A stretch of DNA of 64,000 nt, taken from assembly GCA_945957605.1 (NCBI GenBank), contig CAMFLR010000012.1, forward strand, positions 62,001 through 126,000. The letters run 5' to 3'. Below the pieces are notes generated by a model, which was not told where the DNA came from, did no database searches, and saw nothing but the letters and a program-made list of their open reading frames with translations. Shown here piece by piece: positions 43,622-52,055 of the stretch (positions within the stretch are counted from its first letter, which is position 1; every line of letters starts with the position of its first letter). Made by a program: the position numbers and the translations under genes. This DNA comes from an uncultured Isosphaeraceae bacterium (GTDB taxonomy: Bacteria; Planctomycetota; Planctomycetia; Isosphaerales; Isosphaeraceae).

Positions 43622-44017
43622 TGCGGTCTTGCGACTCCATCAGTTGCGCACCAGGCGCGACATTTTGACATTCATTGTTACGGACGTGCTGACACGGCGA
43701 AAGGTTCAGCGCCATTTCGCCAGATATTGCATCGTAAGAGTGCAGACAAGAGGTTTGCATCAACGCAAACAAGGTGCGGCCGAGCCACCGCCGGCGCGTA
43801 CCATATCGGTTTTGCGCCGACTTGCCAATCCAACTCCGGAATCGTCGCCAATCAACGGCGCAACTCCCTGCGCTCATAACTTTAGAAACATAGAACGCCA
43901 CCCAAATTTTCAAACCTTTCGCGAGCTTTCCTGTCAGGAACCGGGGGAACTCGCGACCAACTTTTTGAGAGCGGTCTCTTTTCTCATCGGCCCGGTCGAG
44001 AATCCGCAGCAATCTTT
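43622..44017. other. divergent intergenic region between transporter and sigma gene
   Basis: About 395 bases without a supported gene. It must contain the start sites of the transporter unit and of the sigma operon. ECF sigma genes are often autoregulated, but I did not find a clear duplicated motif. Confidence 0.4.
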
Positions 44018-44632
44018 ATGAACATAGAGCAAGTTATGGGGCCGGAGCACTGGGTCGATCTCCACGGCGACTGCCTGTATCGCTACGCCTTGCTTCGGCT
44101 TCGCTCTCCCGAACTGGCGGCTGACGTCGTTCAGGAGACGTTTGTCGAGGCGATCAAGGGAAAGCGAGCGTTCGCCGGAAGGTCGAGCGAGCGGACGTGG
44201 CTGGTTGGGATTCTCAGGCACAAGATCGCCGATCACTTTCGCCGAGCCAAGCGCGCACCTTTGAACGGTCTGACGTCGCCGCCTGAAGACGATTTCGATC
44301 ACCACGGGCGTTGGCGCAAGATGCCGGCTTCGTGGCGTGGTGAACCAAGCAGGGCACTCGAATCGCGCGAGTTTTGGGATGTGTTTTCGGGCTGCCTCGC
44401 GCGATTGCCACACATTTTGGCCGAGGCGTTTCTTTTGCGCGAGCTTGAAGGCGTCGGCTCCGAGGAAATCCGCCAGCGGCTTGGCATCACGGCCGTAAAC
44501 CTCTGGGCTCGGCTGCATCGCTCGCGGTCGTTGCTGCGAGGGTGTCTCGAGGAAAACTGGTTCGGCGCGGCGAGGCGTCCGGCCGTCGGCGAACAAACGT
44601 CTCGCTATGCGAAAGGCTCCGTCCGATCATGA
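44018..44632 (+). CDS. ECF-type RNA polymerase sigma factor
   Basis: 204 residues. The region 2 stretch YRYALLRLRSPELAADVVQETFVEAI has the DxxQETF core-binding motif and continues into TWLVGILRHKIADHFRRAK for -10 recognition. Region 4 is LPHILAEAFLLRELEGVGSEEIRQRLGITAVNLWARLHRSRSLLR, a helix-turn-helix for -35 binding. There is no N-terminal region 1 or 3, as expected for ECF. Its stop overlaps the start of the next gene (ATGA), which encodes its probable anti-sigma factor. Confidence 0.92.
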   Translation: MNIEQVMGPEHWVDLHGDCLYRYALLRLRSPELAADVVQETFVEAIKGKRAFAGRSSERTWLVGILRHKIADHFRRAKRAPLNGLTSPPEDDFDHHGRWRKMPASWRGEPSRALESREFWDVFSGCLARLPHILAEAFLLRELEGVGSEEIRQRLGITAVNLWARLHRSRSLLRGCLEENWFGAARRPAVGEQTSRYAKGSVRS

Positions 44633-44916
44633 ATCGAATCTTTCGGGCGTGGCGAGTTTTTAATGCGCCTTGCCGCGAGATGGCGCGGCTTGCTTCAGAA
44701 TCGCTCGACCGCAAGCCCGATCGCGTCGAGCAAATGGCGCTGCGATCGCACGTGATCTATTGCACCGCATGTCGACGTTACACCCGGCAAATCACGTTTC
44801 TTCATATTGCGATGGAACAATTGGCGGATCGAATGGAAATGGCTCCGCCACTGCCTGAAGAAGCGCGCGCTGCGATCAAACAGGTGCTCCGGGATTCGCC
44901 CGGATCCTTTTCGTAA
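44629..44916 (+). CDS. zinc-binding anti-sigma-like protein (ZAS/zf-HC2 type)
   Basis: The 95-residue protein has a zinc-binding anti-sigma domain: a first Cys in FNAPCREMARLASESLDRK and the H-x3-C-x2-C site in LRSHVIYCTACRRYTRQITF. It lacks a transmembrane helix, so it would be a soluble redox- or metal-sensing anti-sigma factor like ChrR/RsrA rather than a membrane one. It is translationally coupled to the ECF sigma gene by a 4-base overlap. The secreted lactonase gene 108 bases downstream is a possible target or operon member. Confidence 0.78.
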   Translation: MNRIFRAWRVFNAPCREMARLASESLDRKPDRVEQMALRSHVIYCTACRRYTRQITFLHIAMEQLADRMEMAPPLPEEARAAIKQVLRDSPGSFS

Positions 44917-45024
44917 TTCGTTCGAGGGATTTGTCAGGGATCGCGTAAGTCGGCGACTCAACTTCGCCGGCAGTCGATTCGGACATTATCTCTTGAACAT
45001 GACTACGAAGGAGCATCGACGACC

Positions 45025-46257
45025 ATGCGGAATCATCCCGGGTCAGCCACGCGCACAATCGCGGCGGTTCTGATCGTCATTCTCGGCGGAGCCTGGAAGC
45101 CGTCGCAAGCCGCGGATCAGCGACTTCAGAACGTCGTTTACGTTCAGACGAACGACCCGGCGGGAAACGCCATTCTGGCCTATTCCCGCGGAGCCGATGG
45201 CAGCCTCCGTCCGCTGCCAGGTTCACCGTTTCCGACGGGCGGAACGGGAATCACCTCGACCTTCGCGCTGGGACCTTTCGACTCGGACCAGGAGATTATC
45301 ACCAACCCTGCGCATACGTTGCTGTTCGCCACAAACGGCGGCTCCGACACCATTGCCGTGTTCCGGATCGCGCCCAACGGCGCGCTTTCGCACGTGCAAG
45401 GTTCGCCGTTCTATTCGGGCGGGTCGAATCCTGTGAGCCTCGGGCTGGCGGGGAACGTGCTTTGCGTCGTGAACAAGGATAACGACCCCGATCATCCCGG
45501 CCAGTTCTTGCCCAACTACACGACGTTTCATGTCAACGCGCAAGGCCGTCTTATTCCGATGCCGAGTGCGACGATTTACGAACCGCTGGGTTCGGATCCT
45601 TCGCAAGCTTTGATCGCTCCAGTCGGTTCGCTGATGTTTGGGGCCGATTTTCTGGGTGGATTGTTGCGTTCGTTCGCGATCGCACCAAGCGGCCGGCTGA
45701 TTTCGCGCGCAACGCTCCCATTGCCGCCTTCAGAATTCGCGGGGACCGGCAAACCGCCGTTGCCGCTGGGCCTGGCCGCACATCCCGACCGTGCGCTGCT
45801 CTATGTCGGCTTCGTGACCGTGAACAAGGTGGGTGTTTATCGTTATGGACTCGACGGCTCGCTCCACTTCTTGCGGACCGTGCCCGACTCGGGCAAAGGA
45901 GTTTGCTGGCTGCTGGTGAACAAGTCGGGCACTCGGCTTTATGCCAGCAATACGGGCGATCCAAGCGTTTCGGTGTTCGACATTGCGACTGACCCGACGC
46001 GGCCGATTGAAATCCAGAAGATCAACCTGAAAACAGTTCCAGGAAGTAATCCCGGCGGCTTCCAGTTCGGCCTCGACCCGACGGGCAGCTTCCTGCACGT
46101 GGTTACTCAGTTCGATCAAGCGACGTCGACGGCTGCGGCAAACGCGCTTCACGTATTTCGGGTCGGGGCGAATGGATTGCTGACGGAAGTGCCGTCGTCT
46201 CCAACGGTTCTTCCCGTGCCGATCACCGCGCGGCCGCAAGGAGTGGTCGCTTTTTGA
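45025..46257 (+). CDS. secreted lactonase-type beta-propeller protein
   Basis: The 410-residue protein has a signal peptide (core TIAAVLIVILGGAWKPSQAA). The body is a 7-blade propeller of the YncE/6-phosphogluconolactonase (Lactonase, PF10282) kind: NVVYVQTNDPAGNAILAYSR, GADGSLRPLPGSPFPTGG, NGALSHVQGSPFYSGGSNPVSL, HVNAQGRLIPMPSA and FQFGLDPTGSFLHVVTQFDQ. Such secreted propellers may act as lactonases or binding proteins. It follows the sigma/anti-sigma pair and may be controlled by it. Confidence 0.82.
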   Translation: MRNHPGSATRTIAAVLIVILGGAWKPSQAADQRLQNVVYVQTNDPAGNAILAYSRGADGSLRPLPGSPFPTGGTGITSTFALGPFDSDQEIITNPAHTLLFATNGGSDTIAVFRIAPNGALSHVQGSPFYSGGSNPVSLGLAGNVLCVVNKDNDPDHPGQFLPNYTTFHVNAQGRLIPMPSATIYEPLGSDPSQALIAPVGSLMFGADFLGGLLRSFAIAPSGRLISRATLPLPPSEFAGTGKPPLPLGLAAHPDRALLYVGFVTVNKVGVYRYGLDGSLHFLRTVPDSGKGVCWLLVNKSGTRLYASNTGDPSVSVFDIATDPTRPIEIQKINLKTVPGSNPGGFQFGLDPTGSFLHVVTQFDQATSTAAANALHVFRVGANGLLTEVPSSPTVLPVPITARPQGVVAF

Positions 46258-46792
46258 CGTGCTGATTCCAGATTCGCACTCGAATACCCGAAGGCCGTGG
46301 CGATTCCGGGTTGAACTTGATGTGTCCCACGGAGACTCCGCGGGGGGACTACGCAAAGGTATTCGGGATCAAAGACTATCGAAGCGAGTTGTTTATAAGT
46401 GACAAAGTCGGGACAGCTTCATCGATAAGATTAGGTGGCCGGGAAAACTTGATACCCAGGTGGTGCAGCCACAAGAGGTTAGTGCGGAAAAGTTTGCGAC
46501 GTCCTCTCGTCACTTCGCGATCGGGGCAACAAGTTGTCCCGGCCACCCAGTTCCCCCTTAAATCCAAGACAAAGTGCGTGACTCCTATCACAATTCGACT
46601 TGAAGAAGGCGGACATAGGCAGCGGCCGCGTTTTCTCGCTTCCGCCAAGGTTTGACGGAGCCGGTTCGATTGATTCTACTGTCTCCGTATTCTCTGGGAG
46701 TCGCGTAACTCCCGGATCGAATCGCCCTTCGAGCAGTTGACGCGCGGAGCGCGGGCGAAGGGTGCGATGGAACCTTCAGGAGCGTGCTGGCA
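46258..46792. other. intergenic interval holding repeat B5
   Basis: About 535 bases without a supported gene, largely the degenerate family B element at 46398-46585 plus flanks. Confidence 0.5.
46398..46585 (+). repeat. family B palindromic repeat, copy B5 (degenerate)
   Basis: Ends AGTGACAAAG and GTGCGTGACTCC are weaker than in B1. The core GGTGGCCGGGAAAACTTGAT and GTGGTGCAGCCAC has decayed hairpins; the right end GGCAACAAGTTGTCCCGGCC plus ACCC is intact. Probably an old copy. Confidence 0.7.
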
Positions 46793-48037
46793 ATGGTTTT
46801 GAATGTCGTGACCTGGAATCGATTCTTCAAGCGATCGTTGGCGTTGGGCCTCGCGGTTCTGGCCGTGTCAACAGCGCGGGCCGCGCTGCCTGAACTGAAG
46901 ACCGAAGTGGCGTTCCCGAACCTCAAGTTCACCCGGCCGGTCGTGCTCGCCGAACCCGGTGATGGCAGCGGTCTGCTGTTCGTCGCCGAACAGCCCGGCG
47001 TGATCGTCTCGTTCCCCAACAAGCAGGACGCGACCGAAAAAGATAAGGCCACGTTCCTCAACATCCGCCCACAGGTGAATAGCGCGGGCAACGAGGAAGG
47101 GCTGCTCGGATTGGCGTTCCATCCCAAGTACAAGGAAAACGGCCAGTTCTTCGTTTATTACTCTTCGAAGCCGGGCAACGATCGCTATTCGGTCGTCTCG
47201 CGATTCAACGTCTCGAAGGACGACCCGCGCAAGGCCGATCCGGCCAGCGAAAAGCGGATCTGGGTCTCGGCGAAGGATCCATTTGAGAACCACAACGGCG
47301 GCTGCATTCTCTTTGGGCCCGACGGCTACCTGTACATCTCGCTGGGCGACTCGGGCGGTGGCGGCGACCCGCTCAACACCGGCCAGAACCCCAAGGACTG
47401 GTTCGCTGGGCTTTTGCGGATCGATGTCGATCATCCCGAGAACGACAAGGCGTACGGCATTCCGGCCGATAATCCCGCCAAGCGCGACCCCAAGCGGTTC
47501 GCCGACTGGGCTCCCGAGAATTACTGCATCGGCCTGCGGAACGTCTGGAAGTTCAGCTTCGACCGCGAGAAGAAGACGCTCTGGGCCGGTGATGTCGGTC
47601 AGAACAAGTGGGAAATCGTTCACATCATCGAGAACGGCGGCAACTACGGCTGGAGCGTGAAGGAAGGGACGCATCCGTTCAACCCGCGTGGTAAGGTCGA
47701 CAAGTCCTCGAAGTTCAGTCAGGCGATTTTCGACTACCCCCACGGCCCGGCCGACGACGCCACCCGTAAGGATTACGGTCAGAGCATCACCGGTGGATAT
47801 GTTTACCGGGGCAAGGCGCTGCCGTCGCTGGTAGGCATTTACGTTGTCGGCGACTTCAACACCGGCCGGATCTGGGGCATTCGCATGGGCTCCGACGGCA
47901 AGGCAGCGGAAGTCGGCGAGCTGATCCCGTTCACCGGCAAGAACATCCTGAATATCGCTTCGTTCGGTGAGGATGCCGAGGGCGAGTTGTACTTCACGGC
48001 GTTCGACGGCCGGATTCACCGGCTCGTGCCGCGTTGA
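46793..48037 (+). CDS. secreted PQQ-type sugar dehydrogenase (GSDH family)
   Basis: The 414-residue protein has a signal peptide (cut near VSTARAA). It is a six-blade propeller of the glucose/sorbosone dehydrogenase family: FTRPVVLAEPGDGSGLLFVAEQPG, NEEGLLGLAFHPKYKENG, ENHNGGCILFGPDGYLYISLGDSGGGGDPLNTGQN, GLRNVWKFSFDREKKTLWAGDVGQNKWEIVH and GGYVYRGKALPSLVGIYVVGDF. The PQQ- and Ca-binding loops (GPDGYLY, GDSGGGGD) are present. It oxidises sugars in the periplasm if PQQ is supplied. ATG 46793 is chosen, as a GTG at 46784 has its AGGAG only one base away. A strong terminator follows. Confidence 0.9.
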   Translation: MVLNVVTWNRFFKRSLALGLAVLAVSTARAALPELKTEVAFPNLKFTRPVVLAEPGDGSGLLFVAEQPGVIVSFPNKQDATEKDKATFLNIRPQVNSAGNEEGLLGLAFHPKYKENGQFFVYYSSKPGNDRYSVVSRFNVSKDDPRKADPASEKRIWVSAKDPFENHNGGCILFGPDGYLYISLGDSGGGGDPLNTGQNPKDWFAGLLRIDVDHPENDKAYGIPADNPAKRDPKRFADWAPENYCIGLRNVWKFSFDREKKTLWAGDVGQNKWEIVHIIENGGNYGWSVKEGTHPFNPRGKVDKSSKFSQAIFDYPHGPADDATRKDYGQSITGGYVYRGKALPSLVGIYVVGDFNTGRIWGIRMGSDGKAAEVGELIPFTGKNILNIASFGEDAEGELYFTAFDGRIHRLVPR

Positions 48038-48044
48038 TTGAGAT

Positions 48045-48085
48045 GATCCTAGCCCGGCCTGTTATTTGGCGGCCGGGCTGGGATC
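48045..48085 (+). terminator. strong terminator after the sugar dehydrogenase gene
   Basis: GATCCTAGCCCGGCC (48045-48059) pairs with GGCCGGGCTGGGATC (48071-48085) with one mismatch. Confidence 0.8.
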
Positions 48086-48130
48086 ATTACGAATGGATAG
48101 GATGTCGATTCATCGGGATGGAGCCGAATC

Positions 48131-48706
48131 ATGGGACATATCGTCACGCGACGTCCTGAGAAAACCCAGCCGCTTTCTCTGGCCTGTATCGCGATCACCG
48201 GCGTTCTGGCCGGCGGGTTTCTGGGTGGCACGACGAACGCGATTAACGGCCTTGTCGATCCTTATTACTTTGTGTCATCGCTTCGTTTGTATGGTGCGAA
48301 AGAGATCTGGCATGCGAGTGTGGCGCGAGGGGTTTACGAAGGGCTGATGTTTGGCGCGGGTCTTTCGCTGGTGTTTACCGTAGCCGTTGGAATCATGACT
48401 GCCGTCACTTGCCGCTTTGGCTTCGCGTTCAAGCACTTGGTGGGCATCGTCATCGGGAGTTACGTTTGCTGGATTTTTGGCGGACTGGCGGCGATCGGAC
48501 TCGCTTCGTTCAGCCCTGAATTTTACCGGCACACATTCGGCGGCCCGATAGGAAACTACGAAGCACTGCTTCGCTATGCGTGGGTTGGGGGATCGATCCA
48601 GGCGATCGAGATGGGCGGCTTGCCGACGGTTATCCTGGCGCTTGTGGTTTTTCGCGCGAACTGGCGTCTCCTTCAGCAGAATGACAATGATCTTGCATTG
48701 AGTTAG
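48131..48706 (+). CDS. hypothetical membrane protein
   Basis: 191 residues with four to five hydrophobic segments (ACIAITGVLAGGFLGGTTNA, GLMFGAGLSLVFTVAVGIMT, HLVGIVIGSYVCWIFGGLAA, GGLPTVILALVVFRANW). GGATGGAG lies 7 bases before ATG 48131. No family recognised. Confidence 0.65.
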   Translation: MGHIVTRRPEKTQPLSLACIAITGVLAGGFLGGTTNAINGLVDPYYFVSSLRLYGAKEIWHASVARGVYEGLMFGAGLSLVFTVAVGIMTAVTCRFGFAFKHLVGIVIGSYVCWIFGGLAAIGLASFSPEFYRHTFGGPIGNYEALLRYAWVGGSIQAIEMGGLPTVILALVVFRANWRLLQQNDNDLALS

Positions 48707-48996
48707 TTCGCGAATACTTACTTGTTATGGAGTGTATGGCCACACGAGGATAAATCGCCAAACTTGGATTTCTCCAAACCAGTAGAAAAGGAAATGCGTC
48801 GGAATTTCTGCGAGAACCACAACTCTGGACATGCCGGCGAAAATCTGTCACGCTTATTTTGGCTCCGTCACTCTGGTGTGAGAGTCTTGGTCGCGCGGCG
48901 TAGCGCTGGTCGACCACGATCGAATCGCTTCCAGACATCAACACCAGATTCACCGGTCAGCCCGTACATATGGAAACATTAAGACGAGCTTGAATC

Positions 48997-49728
48997 ATGA
49001 CGAAACGCGTCGAGTCAACAGTTTTCGCGTGTTTTTGCTTGATCGCAATCACAATGGCTGGCGTGGGGCCGCGTGCCCAGGCCGGAACAACGGTGTTGGA
49101 GCAGCCCGGGGCGCTTCTCTCTGATAAGCATCATGCCTATCTATCGGGGGCGATCGGTGAGACGATTCAAGTGCCGACGAACGGCGACAATATTCTGCAA
49201 AGCTTTGGTCTCTATCTTCTCTTGCCTCCAAACACGATTGGCAACATGGGGCATCTTGAACTTTATGCCTGGGACGGCACCAAGGCCACCGGGAGCGCGT
49301 TGGTCGACCAGGTCATCACCGTTGCCACCGATGAACTCAATTTCCAATCTGATTTCGTCACGCTTCCCGGGGGCGGTCTTGCCCTTGTGCCAGGGGCACA
49401 ATACGTGATGTTTTTCCAGGCGAGCGATGATATCGGTCCGGCCGTCTTCTTGTCGGTTGTTCTTGGCTCGGTGGGATATGCCGACGGCCACGCTGTCCGC
49501 AGCATGTCCAACCCTGCGGACTGGACGACAACTCCCTGGCATGCCGACGTCGATCCCCCGGCCGGGGATACGCTCTTCCATACCGTCTTCGGACCGACAG
49601 TCTACGACCAAATCGGCTTTCAGGCGACGTTCGTGAGTGCGCCGGGTGTTCCCGAGCCGGCGACCGTTTTTGCCGCCCTGCTCGGAGTGGGCGTCCTGGT
49701 TACGTTCGGTCGGCGCCGCCTCGCTTAA
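48997..49728 (+). CDS. PEP-CTERM sorting protein
   Basis: 243 residues: signal peptide (FACFCLIAITMAGVGPRAQA), a beta-rich body (LLPPNTIGNMGHLELYAWDG, LVPGAQYVMFFQASDDIGP) and the C-terminal exosortase signal GVPEPATVFAALLGVGVLVT followed by GRRRLA. Unlike the other PEP-CTERM protein here it has no internal duplication. Exported and cell-surface or matrix located; role unknown. Confidence 0.85.
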   Translation: MTKRVESTVFACFCLIAITMAGVGPRAQAGTTVLEQPGALLSDKHHAYLSGAIGETIQVPTNGDNILQSFGLYLLLPPNTIGNMGHLELYAWDGTKATGSALVDQVITVATDELNFQSDFVTLPGGGLALVPGAQYVMFFQASDDIGPAVFLSVVLGSVGYADGHAVRSMSNPADWTTTPWHADVDPPAGDTLFHTVFGPTVYDQIGFQATFVSAPGVPEPATVFAALLGVGVLVTFGRRRLA

Positions 49729-50090
49729 CGAACGTCAATAAAGAGATGTCCACCGGCGATCGACCCGAACTGATGTGCGACCGGACGGGTGGCTGGGGCA
49801 AGATGCCCCAGTAGGGAGTGAATTGCACATGAAGATACGTGTCGACTTGGGGGAACTGGGGCATTCTGCCCCAGCCACCCCTCCGTTCAATTAGGCTAAA
49901 AACATACGATAACGCTGTCTTCTGGTCCGTTGAACGAATTCAAACCTCTTGATTGTCAGTCCGCATTCAATTAACGTGCGAGACCACGTTTCAGGTCTTG
50001 TATTTGGGTCTCAACAATCGTCAGTCCGCGCCGGCCGCGCGATCGGGCAACGTGCGCCCAATGGGTTTCTCGATAAAGGTGTCTTAAATT
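49729..50090. other. intergenic interval holding repeat F
   Basis: About 360 bases with the palindromic element at 49787-49880 and no supported gene. Confidence 0.5.
49787..49880. repeat. family F palindrome (single copy seen)
   Basis: GGGTGGCTGGGGCAAGATGC and CCCAG at the left, CTGGGGCATTCTGCCCCAGC and CACCC at the right, with a 45-base centre. The outer GGGTGGCTGGGGCA / TGCCCCAGCCACCC arms are perfectly inverted; inner pairs include GGGGCAAGATGCCCC. Confidence 0.78.
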
Positions 50091-50918
50091 GTGAAAAATG
50101 AAGACTCGTTGGAGCTTTTCGAATTCAACTGGCCAACGTGGAATCGCTGCCTCGAAGCATTTATAGATATGGTCTTCTGGTTCGTAGGTACGTTCATCGC
50201 CGGAGTTGCGACGCTGCAGGTTCTTTATCCCAACTGGACGCCTCCCGAACGCGGCAAGCCGGCTTTGATTCTTGGTACGATCGTGGGTTTGATCATGCCC
50301 TGGAAGCGCTGGCTGTTGCGGTATCACACGATCGTCGTTGATTCCGAGTGGATCGAATTGCGACGCGCGATTGGTTCGAATTTGTTGCACTTTGATGATG
50401 TGATTGGACTCATCGCGCAGCCGTCGTTGAACTGGCGACGGATGGGCCAGTTTGCCGACGAGAGCGAGCCGCTTGTCACCTGGCAGTCGCTGTTTGTTCT
50501 GACGGAGTTCGAGCGGTATCGCCTGCCTTTCGATCGGGTGATGTGCCCGGCGATTTACGACGCGCTGCGATCGGTTTGTCCATCCGCGTGGGGACTGCCG
50601 TATCCGGGTGAACTCGAAGCGCCCGAGAGGGAAAAGAAGGCGCGCAATCGAACTGATCGCACGATGACGCTCGAGCGATTGCGGAAATTCTATCAGAAGC
50701 AGGTGATTCGAAACGCAGCGCTGGGGGTGTTGCTGCTTCTAACGGGTGCGATTGGATTTATCGCGACGATCGCCGCGGTCAGCCTCGGAAAGCTGGAAAC
50801 GGCGCGGGGACGGGATGTCGTTGGGCTGTTACTCGTCACAGCCGCGGGGGCGCTCATTCTTAAGAGCACCCCGCGCGACATGCGGGTTTTGTCAAAGATC
50901 CGCCAGGAACTGGGTTGA
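50091..50918 (+). CDS. hypothetical membrane protein
   Basis: 275 residues from a GTG at 50091. Two hydrophobic pairs near the N-terminus (MVFWFVGTFIAGVATLQVLY and LILGTIVGLIMPW) and two at the C-terminus (ALGVLLLLTGAIGFIATIAA and VGLLLVTAAGALILK) frame a soluble middle of about 120 residues (LRRAIGSNLLHFDDVIGLIA, PFDRVMCPAIYDALRSVCPS). The N-terminal acidic patch (EDSLELFEFNWPT) is unusual. No family recognised; ends just before a convergent gene. Confidence 0.65.
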   Translation: MKNEDSLELFEFNWPTWNRCLEAFIDMVFWFVGTFIAGVATLQVLYPNWTPPERGKPALILGTIVGLIMPWKRWLLRYHTIVVDSEWIELRRAIGSNLLHFDDVIGLIAQPSLNWRRMGQFADESEPLVTWQSLFVLTEFERYRLPFDRVMCPAIYDALRSVCPSAWGLPYPGELEAPEREKKARNRTDRTMTLERLRKFYQKQVIRNAALGVLLLLTGAIGFIATIAAVSLGKLETARGRDVVGLLLVTAAGALILKSTPRDMRVLSKIRQELG

Positions 50919-50933
50919 GCCAGCCGCGCGGCC

Positions 50934-51932
50934 TCACATTGGCGGTTGACCGCCCGGAACGCCTCGTCTCGGGAAGGTTGGCCGCGGAGTGCGCGGGAGA
51001 ACGGGGCGCGGGGTGACTCGCGGGGGCATCATGCCGGGTTGGTTCGGCATGTTTCCGCCGGGCGGAATCATCGATTGCATCGGGCCGTTGTTCGGGATGT
51101 CGGGCGTGTTGTTCAACCCTTGGGTTGGGTCGACGAACTCGACGCGGTTCTCGTTCGCAGCGACGTTCGGATTATTGACGGGATTGGGGAACGCCGGCTG
51201 AGCTGGCAGATTGGGTGGCGGATTGAACTGAGGTGGTCTCGGCGGCACGAAGTTCGGGCGCTGAGGTTGCGCAATGTTGAACGGTTGTGGTTGGTTGACC
51301 CGATTCATCGCTGGCAAGACGATCGCAGCGCCAAACACCAAAAAGCCGACGACCCCCAGCAATGCGACGGGTCCCAGCCAGCTTGGAGGAGCATCCAGGC
51401 TAGAAATCACCAGCGAGCCAATTCCCATGACGATCAGCAGCAGGCCGATCGCTGCCTGAACGATGGGCGGCAGGAAGTTGACGATGCGCCATTGCAGGCC
51501 GACCATCGGCAGGATGAAGATCATGCCGCCGAAGATGAGCATGCTGAACCCTGAGCCGCGGTACTTCGACTTCGCCTCTTCGTCGATCACCCGCCGCTTG
51601 CGCTTGGGAGCCGAAGATGAGCGTCTGCGAGGGGCGGGCAGTTCATCGTCATCATCGTTTTCTTCAGGCTCGTTCACGCCGAACTTCGCAGCCGAGGCGC
51701 GGGTGGACGTTCGCGGCCGCTCGACTGCCGGTCCGTCGTCGAGACCGGCAAACAGGTCGACCGCCTGGGACTGCTCGGCCTTCTTGGGCACGGGCTTCGG
51801 TTTGGTGACCGGGGCGGCGATCAGAGGGATTGCAAACACCTCGCCACACGCCTTGCACCGGCCCTTCTTGCCGGCGAGCGTGTCGCTAAGCTGATATTCC
51901 TTGCCACAACGGCAGGAGACAGAAATAGGCAT
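50934..51932 (-). CDS. hypothetical protein with N-terminal MJ0042-like zinc finger
   Basis: 332 residues. The N-terminus VSCRCGKEYQLSDTLAGKKG with CKACGEVFAIP is a MJ0042-type zinc finger. A charged linker (ENDDDDELPAPRRRSSSAPK) and three to four hydrophobic helices (FSMLIFGGMIFILPMVGLQW, VQAAIGLLLIVMGIGSLVIS, LGPVALLGVVGFLVFGAAIV) follow, then a long Pro/Asn-rich tail (FVPPRPPQFNPPPNLPAQPA). The layout of finger, helices and Pro-rich tail is typical of planctomycete membrane proteins of unknown function. Start at ATG 51932 places the finger at the N-terminus. Confidence 0.68.
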   Translation of the reverse strand: MPISVSCRCGKEYQLSDTLAGKKGRCKACGEVFAIPLIAAPVTKPKPVPKKAEQSQAVDLFAGLDDGPAVERPRTSTRASAAKFGVNEPEENDDDDELPAPRRRSSSAPKRKRRVIDEEAKSKYRGSGFSMLIFGGMIFILPMVGLQWRIVNFLPPIVQAAIGLLLIVMGIGSLVISSLDAPPSWLGPVALLGVVGFLVFGAAIVLPAMNRVNQPQPFNIAQPQRPNFVPPRPPQFNPPPNLPAQPAFPNPVNNPNVAANENRVEFVDPTQGLNNTPDIPNNGPMQSMIPPGGNMPNQPGMMPPRVTPRPVLPRTPRPTFPRRGVPGGQPPM

Positions 51933-52055
51933 AATGACGGTCCCTGGCAGTCGGGGGAGAACCGGACCGAAGTCAAACACAGTCTTCGTGCGACGATTGT
52001 CAGTCCCGTGTAGCGTAGGCAAATTCACTCATGACCGCAATCGGATCCTTGCGAT

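Noticed and set aside
46868..48019. Long minus-strand frame opposite the sugar dehydrogenase
   Set aside because: Shadow of a well-recognised GSDH gene.
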